Assembly (NCBI RefSeq): GCF_001643305.1
Contig: NZ_LSGW01000049.1
Location: 1-64,000, forward strand
Direction of reading: 5' to 3'
Origin: Aeromonas salmonicida subsp. salmonicida
GTDB lineage: Bacteria; Pseudomonadota; Gammaproteobacteria; Enterobacterales; Aeromonadaceae
Length of the DNA: 64,000 nt
Shown: positions 49,321 to 61,300 of the stretch, in pieces
Layout of the letters: each line of letters starts with the position of its first letter
How positions within the stretch are numbered: the first letter of the stretch is position 1
Notes under the pieces: generated by a model
The model's database searches: none
Told to the model about the DNA's origin: nothing
Seen by the model: only the letters and a program-made list of their open reading frames with translations
Translations under genes and position numbers: made by a program

Positions 49321-49887
49321 TTAACCTTTGTTAAGATCCTTCAGCCGCTTGCGAATGCGGCTCAAGCTGATGGGGGTGATGCCCAGATAAGCGGCTATCT
49401 GGTGATCCGGCACCCTGGCATCCAGCACGGGGAAACAGTGCAGGAAGTGTTGATAACGGGCTTGGGGGCTCTCGGTCAACAGCAGCAGCTCTTTCTCTTC
49501 CTTGATACGCAGCTGCACCGCCAGCAAGTGGTGATACCAGGCGGACCAGCAAGGGAGCTGACGCAAATCCCTCAGGTTGAAGAGTTGCAGGCGGCATGGC
49601 TCCAGCGCCTCCACACTGTAGCGGGTGGGCTCACCACTGAGCAGATGGTGGAAGTCGATAAACTCGTCCCCCTCCCAATAGAACTCCTTGATGTACTCGC
49701 GGCCATCCACCAGCACCACCTTGGCGCGCAGCAGCCCCTGCTCCACCTTGACCAGCAGATCGGGCTTGTCACCGGCATGCCAGAGGCAGGTACGAGGGCT
49801 CAGGGTCAAAGGCCGGGCAAAAGAGAGGAGGCGCGCGGCCTCCTGCTCATTTGTGACCTGATCCCGACTGAACGGGGGTCTGTCCAT
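49321..49887 (-). CDS. Crp/Fnr family transcriptional regulator
   Basis: 188 aa, shorter than CRP. A cyclic-nucleotide-binding-like beta-roll (about 20-110) and a C-terminal helix-turn-helix (IAAYLGITPISLSRIRKRL) are visible. No cysteine set for an FNR-type Fe-S cluster is present. The signal is unknown. It lies 9 bp upstream of nothing on its own strand, because the rlmB start faces away to the right (rlmB stop at 49897). Confidence 0.82.
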   Translation of the reverse strand: MDRPPFSRDQVTNEQEAARLLSFARPLTLSPRTCLWHAGDKPDLLVKVEQGLLRAKVVLVDGREYIKEFYWEGDEFIDFHHLLSGEPTRYSVEALEPCRLQLFNLRDLRQLPCWSAWYHHLLAVQLRIKEEKELLLLTESPQARYQHFLHCFPVLDARVPDHQIAAYLGITPISLSRIRKRLKDLNKG

Positions 49888-49896
49888 CCCGTTCCC

Positions 49897-50646
49897 TTAA
49901 GCGCGACGCTGACGCACGGCTTCGAACAGACAGACACCGGTCGCCACCGAGACGTTGAGACTGGATACAGCCCCCGCCATCGGAATGCTGACCAGCTCGT
50001 CGCAGTGTTCGCGAGTCAGGCGGCGCATGCCCTTGCCTTCGGCACCCATGACCAGCGCCATGGGACCGGTCAGCTTGGCCTGATAGACATCGTGATCCGC
50101 CTCACCGGCAGTACCGACGATCCAGACACCGCGATCCTTCAACTCCCGCAGACTGCGGGCCAGATTGGTGACCTGGATAAGCGGCACCACTTCGGCGGCG
50201 CCACAGGCAACCTTGCGCACCACCGAGGTCAGGCCGCTGGCCTTGTCACGCGGCACTATAACCGCATGGACCCCGGCCGCATCGGCACTGCGCAGGCAGG
50301 CGCCGAGGTTGTGCGGATCTGTCACCCCGTCCAGCACCAGCAGGAAGGGTTGAGCCTTTTGCTCGGCCAGGTTGTCCAGCAGGCTGGCCAAGTCGTGCTC
50401 GGCCAGCTTGGGCGCCTCTATCACCTTGGCCATGATGCCCTGGTGATTGTTGCCTTCCGCTTTGTCATCAAGGGTCTTGCGGTTCACGCTCTGCACCTTG
50501 AGGCCGAGAGATTCCATCTCGGCCAACAGGGGGTGCAGCCGGTCGTCATCCCGGCCCTTGAGGGCCCACACTTCGATGAAACGCTCCGGGGTGCGCTCAA
50601 GCAGCGCGGATACAGCGTGAATGCCGTAGATCAGTTCAGTACTCAT
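49897..50646 (-). CDS. rlmB: 23S rRNA (Gm2251) 2'-O-methyltransferase RlmB
   Basis: 249 aa SPOUT methyltransferase. The SpoU motifs [14 protein letters not shown] (near 113) and [16 protein letters not shown] (C-terminal knot) are intact. Overlaps the rnr stop by 4 bp, so translation is coupled to rnr, as in the E. coli rnr-rlmB pair. Confidence 0.96.
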   Translation of the reverse strand: MSTELIYGIHAVSALLERTPERFIEVWALKGRDDDRLHPLLAEMESLGLKVQSVNRKTLDDKAEGNNHQGIMAKVIEAPKLAEHDLASLLDNLAEQKAQPFLLVLDGVTDPHNLGACLRSADAAGVHAVIVPRDKASGLTSVVRKVACGAAEVVPLIQVTNLARSLRELKDRGVWIVGTAGEADHDVYQAKLTGPMALVMGAEGKGMRRLTREHCDELVSIPMAGAVSSLNVSVATGVCLFEAVRQRRA

Positions 50647-53036
50647 TTAGTGCTCTTGGCCTTATCGTGAGCCTTTTTGCTCGGTCGTCTGTTGCTGGGC
50701 TTGGCACGGCCACCCTTGTCGGATTTGCCGATATTCTTGCCCTCTTTGCGTTTCTCGTGGCGCTGGGCGCTCTTGGCTTTCTCGCTCTTGATCTCGGCCT
50801 GCTTGCGCGCCATCTCTTTGGCGTTCTTGCCGGTGGCCTGGAGCGGCTCTTCCACCATCACGAAGTCGATCTTGCGATCGTCCAGGTTCACGCCCATCAC
50901 CTTGACGCGTACCTTGTCACCCAGACGGTAGCGACGGCGGAAGTTCTCGCCGATCAGCTGCATGTGCAGGGGATCAAACTGGTAGTAGTCGTTGGTCAGG
51001 GTGCTGACGTGGACCAGACCGTCGATGTGGATTTCCGCCAGACGGACGAAGAAACCAAAGCCGGTGACGCTGGCGATGACGCCGTCGAACTCGTCACCCA
51101 CGTGATCCAGCATGTACTCGCACTTGAGCCAGTCGGCCACGTCGCGGGTCGCATCGTCGGCACGGCGCTCGGTCATGGAGCAGTGCTCGCCCATGGGATC
51201 CACTTCTTCCAGCTGGTAGTGATAACCACCGCTCGGGGTCCACTTGTGGCGCAGGTTGGGCTGCTGCTCCTTGGCCGCCTGATACTTGATGGCACGGTGC
51301 AGGATAAGGTCGGGGTAACGACGGATCGGCGAGGTGAAGTGGGCATAGGACTTCAATGCCAGACCGAAGTGGCCGATATTGTCTGCCTGATAAACAGCCT
51401 GACGCATGGAGCGCAGCAGCATGGTGGAGAGCAGCTCGGCATCCGGGCGCCCTTCAAACTTGGCGGCCAGCTCGGCAAAATCTTTCGGCTCGGGCTCGAG
51501 GCCGCCCTTGAGCTCCAGACCCAGTTCGGCCAGGAAGTCACGGAAACCGGTCAGGCGCTCTTCGCCCGGACGGTCGTGCACCCGGAACAGGGCAAAGGCT
51601 TCGTTCTTCTCGATGTAACGGGCTGCGGCCACGTTCGCCTGGATCATGCACTCTTCGATGATCTTGTGGGCGTCGTTGCGCACCAACGGCACGATCTGGT
51701 CGATCTTGCGCTGGGCGTTGAAGATGAAACGGGTCTCTTCGCTCTCGAACTCCACCGCACCACGCTGGTGACGGGCATGTTTGAGCGCTTTATAGAGGTT
51801 ATTCAGCTCTTCGATGTGGCCCACCAGCGGGTCATATTGCTGACGCAGCTTGGGATCTCCATCCAGAATGGCCGCGACCTTGCTGTAGGTCATCCGCGCG
51901 TGGGAGTTCATCACCGCTTCGTAGAACTTGTAACCGGACATGCGACCGGCGGCGGAGATGGTCATCTCGCACACCATGCACAGACGGTCGACCTGCGGGT
52001 TCAGAGAACACAGACCGTTGGAGAGCACCTCCGGCAGCATGGGCACCACGAACTCGGGGAAATAGACGGAGTTGCCGCGCTGATACGCTTCGGCATCCAG
52101 TGCAGTGCCGGGCTTCACATAGGCAGAAACATCCGCAATGGCAACCCACAGACGCCAGCCGCCACCACGCTTGGCTTCACAGAAGACGGCGTCATCGAAG
52201 TCGCGGGCATCTTCCCCATCGATGGTTACCAGTGGCAGGGCGCGCAGATCGATACGACCCTCTTTGGCCTTTTCCGGCACCTGTTCGCCGAGACCGGCAA
52301 CCTCTTTGGTCACCTCTTCCGGCCAGGTATGCGGGATACCGTGGGTACGCAGGGCGATTTCAATCTCCATGCCCGGTGCCATGTTCTCGCCCAGCACGTC
52401 CAGCACTGTACCGACCGCGTTGATGCGGGAGTTGGCGCGCTGGTTGATACGCACCACCACGACCTGGCTCTGGCGAGCGCCCTTGTTTTCCCCTTCCGGG
52501 ATTATGATGTCCTCGCCGATACGGCTGTCATCCGGCACCACGAAACCCACGCCATTTTCGACGAAGTAACGGCCGACGATATCCGCTTCACGAGACTTGA
52601 GCAGACGTACCAGTCGCGCTTCCTGACGACCCTTACGATCGATCTCGGTCGGTTGCACCAGCGCATAGTCGCCATGCATCAGGCGCTGCATCTCGCGGTT
52701 GTTCAAATAAAGATCCGGTCCACCACCTTCCGGGCGCAGAAAACCGAAACCATCTTTATGGCCGAGTACATACCCTTTTACCAGATTCAGACGATCCGGC
52801 AGGGCGTAACATTGGTTGCGAGTGAATACCAGTTGCCCATCGCGCTCCATGGCGCGCAGACGACGGCGCAAGGCTTCCAACGGCTCTTCGTCGGTCAGCT
52901 TGAGGGCCTTGGCCAACTCCTCGCGGGTCATGGGTTTTTCATGACCCTTGATGAGCTCCAGCAGCATCTCGCGACTGGCGATGGGGTTTTCGTATTTTTC
53001 GGCCTCGCGTTGGAGGAAAGGATCTTTTTGAGACAT
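50643..53036 (-). CDS. rnr: ribonuclease R
   Basis: 797 aa 3'-5' exoribonuclease. The N-terminal helix-turn-helix and two cold-shock domains are followed by the RNB catalytic domain ([13 protein letters not shown] near residues 273-285, with the catalytic Asp cluster), an S1 domain and a long Lys-rich tail (about 735-797) that binds structured RNA. Also needed for trans-translation quality control. Confidence 0.97.
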   Translation of the reverse strand: MSQKDPFLQREAEKYENPIASREMLLELIKGHEKPMTREELAKALKLTDEEPLEALRRRLRAMERDGQLVFTRNQCYALPDRLNLVKGYVLGHKDGFGFLRPEGGGPDLYLNNREMQRLMHGDYALVQPTEIDRKGRQEARLVRLLKSREADIVGRYFVENGVGFVVPDDSRIGEDIIIPEGENKGARQSQVVVVRINQRANSRINAVGTVLDVLGENMAPGMEIEIALRTHGIPHTWPEEVTKEVAGLGEQVPEKAKEGRIDLRALPLVTIDGEDARDFDDAVFCEAKRGGGWRLWVAIADVSAYVKPGTALDAEAYQRGNSVYFPEFVVPMLPEVLSNGLCSLNPQVDRLCMVCEMTISAAGRMSGYKFYEAVMNSHARMTYSKVAAILDGDPKLRQQYDPLVGHIEELNNLYKALKHARHQRGAVEFESEETRFIFNAQRKIDQIVPLVRNDAHKIIEECMIQANVAAARYIEKNEAFALFRVHDRPGEERLTGFRDFLAELGLELKGGLEPEPKDFAELAAKFEGRPDAELLSTMLLRSMRQAVYQADNIGHFGLALKSYAHFTSPIRRYPDLILHRAIKYQAAKEQQPNLRHKWTPSGGYHYQLEEVDPMGEHCSMTERRADDATRDVADWLKCEYMLDHVGDEFDGVIASVTGFGFFVRLAEIHIDGLVHVSTLTNDYYQFDPLHMQLIGENFRRRYRLGDKVRVKVMGVNLDDRKIDFVMVEEPLQATGKNAKEMARKQAEIKSEKAKSAQRHEKRKEGKNIGKSDKGGRAKPSNRRPSKKAHDKAKSTK

Positions 53037-53170
53037 AAGCAGGCCTTAGGGTAGGTAGTAACGCAGACATTATATCGAAGGGGGGAGCTAATGGCATCCA
53101 TCGACTGCCTTTTGGCCAATCTCTCTGTCATACTATGCAAAGTTTGCAGGCATGATGAGACACGGAACTC

Positions 53171-54193
53171 ATGAGCAAGGACTCGTTCGCGCAATCCGCC
53201 GCCTATCTTAAGCAGGCGGTTCCACTGATGATCAAGTATCAAATTCCCACGACGCCGGATAACTATACCCTTTGGTATAACTACGTGTCGGCCAGCATGC
53301 CAGAGCTCAATCAGGCCATCGATCAGGCGATCAAGCTGCAGGGCACCTGCTCACTCACCACCTGCGAGCGGCTCTATCATCAGCACCTCGCCGCCCAGGA
53401 TGAGCAGCAGATGGAGGCCATGAAACTCAGTCTGGCCGCCATGGCCAACGAGCTCGGCCACACCATGCAAGACGCCATTTCCGACACAGGCATGTTTCAG
53501 GAGATGCTCGACAAGAGCTTCGATCGACTGAGTCTCATCGACGATGAAGGGCTTAGCCTTGACGACACCATGGGCATCTTGCGGGATCTGGTGCGCGAAT
53601 CGCGAGATGTGCGCATGTCGACCATGCACTTTCGCAATCAGCTCAGCAATGCAGAGAAAGAGATCAAAGAGCTGCGTGAGGCACTGAACGAAACCCGCAA
53701 GCTGGCCAACGAGGATGCCCTCACCTCCCTGCTCAATCGCCGCGCCTTCGATCTGGAGATAGACGGCCTGATCCGCAGCAAGCAGACCTTCTCCCTCATT
53801 CTGTCGGACATCGACCGCTTCAAGAATTTCAACGATGAATATGGTCACCTGCTTGGTGATCAGGTGCTGCGTGCCTTCAGCAAGCGGCTGCGGGAAACGT
53901 GCAAGGAGGGCGTCACCGCCTATCGGCTCGGTGGTGAGGAGTTCGCCCTGCTGGTGCCCATGCGCAACTTGGCCCTGAGCCGCCAGATGGCCGAGAGTCT
54001 ACGCCGTGCCATAGAGAAGATGTCCATCCTGGATCGCAAGTCCGGCCGCCGCATCGACCACATCACAGCCTCGTTCGGAGTGGGTGAGTACAATGGTCAA
54101 GAAACAGGCGATGCTCTGGTCGAGCGCACCGACAAGCTGCTCTACAAGGCAAAAGAGCTGGGCCGCAACCGGGTCATGCCCTTGCCGTCCTGA
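53171..54193 (+). CDS. soluble diguanylate cyclase
   Basis: 340 aa. A helical N-terminal regulatory region (about 1-165) is followed by a GGDEF domain with DALTSLLNRRAF and GGEEF at 254-258. There is no RxxD inhibitory site before the motif and no membrane segment. Divergent from rnr and terminated at 54208-54236. Confidence 0.9.
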   Translation: MSKDSFAQSAAYLKQAVPLMIKYQIPTTPDNYTLWYNYVSASMPELNQAIDQAIKLQGTCSLTTCERLYHQHLAAQDEQQMEAMKLSLAAMANELGHTMQDAISDTGMFQEMLDKSFDRLSLIDDEGLSLDDTMGILRDLVRESRDVRMSTMHFRNQLSNAEKEIKELREALNETRKLANEDALTSLLNRRAFDLEIDGLIRSKQTFSLILSDIDRFKNFNDEYGHLLGDQVLRAFSKRLRETCKEGVTAYRLGGEEFALLVPMRNLALSRQMAESLRRAIEKMSILDRKSGRRIDHITASFGVGEYNGQETGDALVERTDKLLYKAKELGRNRVMPLPS

Positions 54194-54207
54194 ATCCTCC
54201 AGACAAC

Positions 54208-54236
54208 AAAAAGGCCGGTCAGTGACCGGCCTTTTT
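54208..54236. terminator. bidirectional terminator between the cyclase and luxS
   Basis: AAAAAGGCCGGTC-AGT-GACCGGCCTTTTT, serves both convergent genes. Confidence 0.92.
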
Positions 54237-54255
54237 CATTTTTGCCATGCACAAC

Positions 54256-54765
54256 CTAGAGGCTTTTCAGCTTTTCTTCAGGCAGTGCCAGCTCGTCGTT
54301 GTGGTTGACGCCGATACCACGCGCCAGCACGTTACGAGCGATCTCATGGGCTTCCTCCAGCGAATGCATGCTGAAGGTGCCGCACTGATATTCGTTCAGC
54401 TCTGGGATCTTGGCCTGCTCCTGCACGGTCAACACATCGCTCATGGCAGCCTGCCAGGCGGCGCCCACACGGGCTTCGTCCGGTGCGCCAATCAGGCTCA
54501 TGTAGAAACCGGTACGGCACCCCATGGGGGAGATGTCGATGATCTCCACACCATTGCCGTTCAGGTGATCACGCATGAAACCGGCAAAGAGGTGCTCGAG
54601 GGTGTGAATGCCGCGTTCGGAGAGGATCTCCTGGTTCGGCACACAGAAACGCAGATCGAACACGGTTATGGTGTCCTTGTTCGGGGTCTGCATTGTCTTG
54701 GCCACGCGCACTGCTGGCGCTTCCATACGGGTGTGGTCAACGGTAAAACTGTCCAATAACGGCAT
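54256..54765 (-). CDS. luxS: S-ribosylhomocysteine lyase, autoinducer-2 synthase
   Basis: 169 aa. The zinc ligands His54, His58 (in HTLEH) and Cys128 are present, with the active-site Cys at 83 (MGCRTG). It recycles S-adenosylhomocysteine and makes the AI-2 precursor. Upstream, separated by 18 bp, is a lipoprotein gene on the same strand. Confidence 0.97.
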
Positions 54766-54783
54766 TTCTGACTCCTGATTTGG

Positions 54784-55386
54784 TTACCAGAACCAGCCCC
54801 CGCTGGAGAGCTGATCCTTGCATTGTCGATACTGGGCGCCGTAGCGCTGGGCACGCGCCTCTACCTTGCGGGAGGTCTTCATCAGCCACCCCTTGCTGCG
54901 GTAGCTGCCACGCCGGTAGCCACCCCACCCTTCGTGATAGTTGAGATACTGGCCATAGGCATCCCACTTGGAAGTGCCATTCAGCCGCTGGGCCTTGTTA
55001 GTGTACCAGCCCATGAAATCGATGGCGTCGGCAAAGTCGTCGCGGCTGCTCCAGCTGTTGCCGGTTTCCCGTTGGTAATCGTCCCAGGTCTCATCTTTCA
55101 CCTGGGCATAACCATAGGCGGAGCTGGCTCGCCCGGTCGGAATGAAGAGGAAGTAGCCCATTGGTGGCTGGGCATCGTGTACGAAGGAGGACTCCTGATA
55201 CATCATGGCCATCACCACCTGAACAGGTGTACCCCACTTCTCGTTCATCTTGAGCGCCGCCTTGTGCCAGTCGGGCTTTTCCCGAAAGATCTGGCATAGA
55301 TTTTCCGGCTGGGCCGGCGGGCGGGTACTGCAGGCGGTCAGGCCGATCAGCAGGCCCGCCGCCACGAAGAGGCGCATCCATGACAT
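54784..55386 (-). CDS. lytic transglycosylase-like lipoprotein
   Basis: 200 aa from ATG 55386 (the longer frame has no signal peptide). Lipobox LTAC places the lipidated Cys at 19. An SLT-type fold is suggested by YQESSF with a candidate catalytic Glu and by AYGYAQVKDETWDDY. Probably cuts or remodels murein at the outer membrane. The family is less certain than the fold. Confidence 0.8.
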   Translation of the reverse strand: MSWMRLFVAAGLLIGLTACSTRPPAQPENLCQIFREKPDWHKAALKMNEKWGTPVQVVMAMMYQESSFVHDAQPPMGYFLFIPTGRASSAYGYAQVKDETWDDYQRETGNSWSSRDDFADAIDFMGWYTNKAQRLNGTSKWDAYGQYLNYHEGWGGYRRGSYRSKGWLMKTSRKVEARAQRYGAQYRQCKDQLSSGGWFW

Positions 55387-55438
55387 ATGAAGGCTTGTCT
55401 CTTCGTTCTCTTGGTCGATACGAGGCACATCCATCACA

Positions 55439-55786
<348 letters not shown>

Positions 55787-57409
55787 TTACCAGTTCTGTT
55801 TGCCGAACCCGGATGTGATGGGGTAACGACGATCCTTACCAAAGTTGCGGGCCGTAATACGGGGCCCGACGGCAGCCTGACGGCGTTTGTACTCGTTGAG
55901 ATCCACCAGCCGAATCACCTTGCGCACCACCACCTCTTCAAACCCTTCTGCCACCATGTCGGCGACAGAGGCATCCTCTTCCACATAGCGCTTGAGGATG
56001 GCATCCAGAATGTCGTAGGGGGGCAGACTGTCCTGATCCACCTGATCCGGCGCCAATTCTGCCGAAGGAGGACGGTCGATGACCCGTTGCGGGATCACAT
56101 AATCGACTGAATTGCGATATTCGCACAGCTTGAAGACCAGGGTCTTGGGCACGTCTTTGAGCACATCAAAACCGCCCGCCATGTCACCATACAGGGTGGC
56201 ATAGCCCACGGCCATCTCGCTCTTGTTGCCCGTGGTCAGCACTATGCGACGACGCTTGTTGGAGAGCGCCATCAAGAGTACCCCGCGGCAGCGTGCCTGC
56301 AGGTTCTCTTCTGTCGTATCGCGGGCCGTGCCGGCAAACAGCGGTGCCAGCTGGGTCATAAACCCTTCAAACATGGGCTCGATGGAGATGATGTCAAACT
56401 CGACCCCCATCCGCTCGGCCTGCTCCTTGGCATCCTCCACACTCATCTGGGCGGTGTAACGGAACGGCATCATCACCGCCTGCACCTTGTCTGCCCCGAT
56501 GGCGTCAGCAGCGATTGCCAGGGTCAGGGCGGAGTCGATACCACCGGAGAGGCCCAATACGGCGCCCTGGAAGCCGTTTTTGGTGATGTAGTCGTGCACC
56601 GCCAGCACCAGCGCCTGATAAGTCTCGGCCAATGGCTCGAGCGGGGCGGCCGGTTCACGCTCTTTCACCGGTTGACCATCGGCAAAGTGCACCAGGGCCA
56701 GCTCTTCGGCAAACGGGGCCAGCTTGTGGGTCAGCTCACCCTGGCTGTTGAACACCTTGGAGCAGCCATCGAAAATCAGCTCGTCCTGGCCGCACACCTG
56801 ATTGAGGTAGACCAGCGGCAAACCGGTCTGGCTGCAACGCTCAGTCATCAGTTCACGACGGATCCAGGGTTTCTCCTGATCGTAGGGCGAGGCGTTGATG
56901 GTGAGCAGCAGCTCGGCCCCTGCCGCCTTGGCGGCCAGCACCGGGCCCGGTTGCCACAGATCTTCGCAGATGAGCAGTCCCAGCTTATGACCACGGAACG
57001 GCACCACGCAGGTATCCGTGCCTGCGGTGAAATAGCGCTTCTCGTCAAATACGCCGTAGTTGGGCAGGTCTTGCTTGAAGTAGCGGGCGACCAGCTTGCC
57101 CTGCTCATAGAGGGAAGCGGCGTTATAGAGCGCCGCCCCTTCACGCCAGGGATGCCCCACCAGAATGGCGCAGCGGCCCTGCCAGGTCGCGATGCGAGCC
57201 AGCGCAGCGTCGACACGGATCATCAGGTCGCTGCGCAGCAACAGGTCTTCCGGCGGATAGCCGGTCAAGGCCAGCTCGGAGCACACCAGCAGGTCGGCGC
57301 CTTGTTGCTCGGCCTGAACGGCCGCAGCCAGCACCTTGTCACAGTTATCTTCGATGGCGCCTACCGTCAGATTCAACTGGGCAAGCATCAGAGAGAGGGC
57401 TTTTGCCAT
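55787..57409 (-). CDS. nadE: glutamine-dependent NAD synthetase
   Basis: 540 aa. The N-terminal nitrilase-type glutaminase domain has a Cys in LICEDLWQPG, and the C-terminal synthetase domain has the PP-loop LSGGIDSALT. The ATG at 57409 (MAKALSLMLAQLN) was chosen over the longer frame, which starts with a non-family stretch. Amidates NaAD to NAD using glutamine. Forms an operon with a P-II gene. Confidence 0.94.
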   Translation of the reverse strand: MAKALSLMLAQLNLTVGAIEDNCDKVLAAAVQAEQQGADLLVCSELALTGYPPEDLLLRSDLMIRVDAALARIATWQGRCAILVGHPWREGAALYNAASLYEQGKLVARYFKQDLPNYGVFDEKRYFTAGTDTCVVPFRGHKLGLLICEDLWQPGPVLAAKAAGAELLLTINASPYDQEKPWIRRELMTERCSQTGLPLVYLNQVCGQDELIFDGCSKVFNSQGELTHKLAPFAEELALVHFADGQPVKEREPAAPLEPLAETYQALVLAVHDYITKNGFQGAVLGLSGGIDSALTLAIAADAIGADKVQAVMMPFRYTAQMSVEDAKEQAERMGVEFDIISIEPMFEGFMTQLAPLFAGTARDTTEENLQARCRGVLLMALSNKRRRIVLTTGNKSEMAVGYATLYGDMAGGFDVLKDVPKTLVFKLCEYRNSVDYVIPQRVIDRPPSAELAPDQVDQDSLPPYDILDAILKRYVEEDASVADMVAEGFEEVVVRKVIRLVDLNEYKRRQAAVGPRITARNFGKDRRYPITSGFGKQNW

Positions 57410-57555
57410 GGCGATACATCTTAAAATCGAAAATGATGGGGAATGATAAAGAAAAGGGGGGCAATCTGCCAGTTCAAGACGGGTGTTAGCATGTGACAGC
57501 AACCACAGGGAGGGATAAGCTGTAAATAGTCACGGAACGACAGGCCCAAGTTCAT

Positions 57556-58053
57556 ATGAAACAAGCCGGATTTACCTTGCTGGAGCTGATGATTGCGATT
57601 GCCCTGGCCGTCATTCTGCTCGGCATAGGCATTCCTTCCCTCGGCAACCTGCTTCAAGATAACCGCGCCAATTATGAAAGTGAGCGACTCATGAAACATC
57701 TGCGTTTTGCTCGCAATCAGGCAATCAGTGATCAACAAACCGTGACAGCATGCCTGGTCAACACCGGCAATCAATGTGTCACAAACAGTCCAAGCCAATT
57801 GCTGGTGTTCACTGACAGCAACAGCAACGCCAGACTGGATAATGGCGAAACCGAGCTATCCAGAACCCCTGTGTTTTCAGCCGATACCGTACTCAGTTCG
57901 ACAAGAACCCGCGTCTTGTTCGCCACTGATGGCACCAGCCTTGGGACAAATATGACCATTTCAATATGCGTCAGCGGGGAACCGACCATTAACCTCGTTA
58001 TTGCCGCATCAGGGCGCAGCAGCAAAACAGATACCGCCGTCATCTGCCCCTAG
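57556..58053 (+). CDS. fimT: type IV pilin-like protein FimT
   Basis: 165 aa minor pseudopilin of the GspH/FimT type. Prepilin cleavage after Gly5 gives F-T-L-L-E, with Glu5 of the mature protein. FimT proteins contribute to pilus assembly and DNA uptake in some species. Convergent with tapY2, only 3 bp between the stops. Confidence 0.9.
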   Translation: MKQAGFTLLELMIAIALAVILLGIGIPSLGNLLQDNRANYESERLMKHLRFARNQAISDQQTVTACLVNTGNQCVTNSPSQLLVFTDSNSNARLDNGETELSRTPVFSADTVLSSTRTRVLFATDGTSLGTNMTISICVSGEPTINLVIAASGRSSKTDTAVICP

Positions 58054-58056
58054 CCA

Positions 58057-58332
58057 TTATCTCGGCTGTGACGCCTCCTGCTGTCTGGCGGCCTCCTGGC
58101 TGAATGGCTGTTCTGTTGGCTGGCACTCCACTACCCTCCTGACCATTAAAAGCTGCCCATCCATTTCAAACCCTTTCTTTTTAAAAGCGATTTCAGCCCT
58201 CTGGCTATCCGTTATCGTCCCCTGAATAACGACATAGATACCATTCTCCAGCTCGACATAGCATTTTCTATCCACTCCAGCATGAACACTGGCGGCGCTC
58301 AACAAGGCAATCAGCCACAGGATCATTTTCAT
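58057..58332 (-). CDS. TapY2-like type IV pilus protein
   Basis: 91 aa secreted protein. The signal peptide cleaves near 18. The mature part has two Cys (CYVELENG and VECQPT), a pattern I associate with the Aeromonas/Shewanella TapY2 family located after pilY1. It overlaps the pilY1 stop by 4 bp. Name kept as likely only. Confidence 0.75.
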   Translation of the reverse strand: MKMILWLIALLSAASVHAGVDRKCYVELENGIYVVIQGTITDSQRAEIAFKKKGFEMDGQLLMVRRVVECQPTEQPFSQEAARQQEASQPR

Positions 58333-61300
58333 TGGGGCTCATCCTCATACAGGTATATTTTCTTGGGCGTCATATCCATTTCAGCCTCATCCGCCCCCTC
58401 CGAACACTCGCCCTCTCCAGTACAGCGCTCAGGCACACCCTCGCCCTCGTCTTTGAGAATGACCTCTTCACCCGGTGCGCCACCAATAATCCGTATCTTC
58501 GAATCGTCACCCGCATGGATAACCAGATCGTCGGCTACCTTGTTGTTTACCTCCACATAGCGCTGAGGGGTTTCGTTACCATCCTGGTCCACCACGTATT
58601 TGAAAGACGTACCGTAATGCATGTCGACCATATACTGCCGCATGGCACCAATGGACTGGATAGTACACTCCTCGAATGACTGGACCTGCGGCAAGAAAGA
58701 AGTGAAATAGAGCTTGCCTTGCAGCACTACCCCTGCCCCCATGGACTTCTCTCCTGACTCCGCCAGCCAATACTTCCAACCCGATTTACTGGTGATAGCC
58801 GCTCTCAGGCTGAGCAAGTCATTGGTCGCCGTAACACCGGCCAGAGGATCCACCGATACATCATACAAGTCCGTCATCGTGATGGGAGCAGGAGCCCCGG
58901 TGTTGTAGTTCTTGGCAACGACCCCGTAGTCACGCAGCATAAAATAGGCGTTTTGTACTGTAGACTCGGACGATGGACGGTTTCGATCACCAGAACCAAT
59001 CAGCACGGCATCGAATGGCCTCTCCTTGAACGAGAAATAGTCTTCGCCACTGATCACCGTCTTGGTCACTTGCTTGTTAATGGTCCGCACCACCACCGGC
59101 TGGGTAAAGAAGCGGCGGTCATTCGCCTGCACATCGTCAGACCCCAGGCTGGCGAACTTGAAAACGCTCCAGGCGCTGGTGCTGGTTGAGGGCATATCCA
59201 AACGCCAGATATTACCGCCCGTATCCCCGGCATAAATCCGGTCGGTTCTCCCGTCACCGTCACTGTCGAGTGTGGAAACCGGCCCCGGCATACTGTCGAC
59301 CATTCCAGTCACCTGCTTATTGGTACTTGAGCCCGTTCCCGGTGTTGCACTGAATACCAGAGCACCACTATCGGCATCGACCATGTAGAGCCCCATCCCC
59401 TTGCTGTCGGAGCTACCGATCCCGACCTTGCTCTTGTTGGCGTCGTAACCACCGGAAAATACCATCACCAGTCGCTTGTTACTCGGGGAGGCATCCCAAG
59501 GTACATAGGCTACCTCCGGCACTGACCAGGTTTCGCCGAGCAATGAGAAGCCAGTTGTCTGGCTATTGATCACCCATTTCAAGCTGGGCGCATCAGGATT
59601 GGTGATATCGAGTGCATAGTAGCTACTGCCGCCAGCACGCAAACCGAAGAACAGCCAGACAAAGTCCCCCTCTGATGCCTTGAGGACACCATTGCTATTG
59701 GCATCCTTGATCAGCGCCACCGGAGAAGCATCAACGCCGTAGAGATGATCCGCAGACTCGGCATTGAGACGCAGAGCCTCCTGTTTTGGCAGCAGCTCGT
59801 AAGGGATCATGGCCCAGCTTTCATCAACCGTACTGCCGAGATCCTTGAACATGTGCAGGAAACCGGCGTTGGTTCCCATCAAGATACGCAAGTCAGGCGT
59901 ACAAGTGCTCTGGCCCGAAGGAATGGCGCAGCCATAGTTGACCACCAATGGACGGGAATGCAGCGGATCTCCCACTATGTATGGGCGGATAGTGGTGCTG
60001 CCATCATAATCCTCATCATCCACATCGAGCCCTTTGGTCCAGTCGATCTGGCCGTCGAGTTCGGTGGAACTGGCCAACTGCATGTAGCTGGCAAGGTTGT
60101 CGGCAGAGCCGGCAATCGACACAAGGTTGGCTTTGTTAAAAACGTCCAATCGCTTGGGTGATGCAACTGAATTGACCACATAAAGGTTGCGATTGGTCTT
60201 CTCGGCCAACATTGCCTGCACACCGCCCTTGGCAACCAGATTGCCATCCCGCTCCGATGACCAGTAGGTCTGAGCCTGCTCCAGAATGGAACCATCCGCC
60301 TTGATGGCGGGCAGGCCGTTAACATCCGCTACATACCCATCGCCAGACAGAGTCAGCTTCTTCAAGTTGCCCTTCCAGCGCGGCCCGGTATCTGGCTCGA
60401 ACATGGCGTAATAAATATTGTTGAGGCTGCGAGTCCGGTCAAAGTTGTTGGTGGTAATCGCCGGAGACACCAGAGAGGTGTTTATCCGCAAAATGGCCAG
60501 CAGGGAAGATCGCAACGCCTGCGTGAGCGCTTCAGCGCTGACCGCCGGGTAGTATTGACCACCTCCACGTCTCGCCGTCTCTGCCAGCAGATTGCCAGCC
60601 CCGGAGATGGCTTCATCACCAAAGCCCACGGTAAACGTGGTCACAGTCTGCTTGCCGGGCGATGAGGTATTCACATCCTTGTTCTTCATGTAACCGGCCA
60701 TCGCCGCCAGATAACTCTTGGCACTACCAGAACCGTATCCCACTGTCGAGCCGTAGGCAGCCCGCTCATCTGTGCTTAACGAGTCCATCAACGCCTTTAC
60801 TGCGCTGTCAGCATCCGTATCGCTGGTCGGCGCACCATCAGTAACATAGATGACATAGCCATTGTTTGAACATTTGTCATAAGGCGAGGTGTAAGTACCT
60901 TCAGGGTCTTCGGCAAGCTTGTCCCGCGTACCGCCTTGTTTGCCATAGAGTACGGGTTGCCCCCCGTAGAAACGGTAGGCTTCATAGAGGGTTTCACACA
61001 GTGGCGTATTGGTCGTGGCAGAGAGGCCCTCCACTGTATTGAGCAAATTCTGCTCGGCGGTGATGGTGCCGACCATATCGTCATTGCTGAGGATGCGACG
61101 TACAACTCTGCCGCCATTGGTACTGGTACTGTTGTTGGTATTGAAGATGGCCAAACCGAAATCAACCCCGGGAGTGGAGGAGATCACAGACTTGACCGCA
61201 TCCTTGGCGATGCGCAGACGTGACTCGACGGCGTAACCCGTTGGCCCGTAATACCAGCGGATATAGTTGGCCGTGTAGAGGGTTACACTGGTGTTGCTAC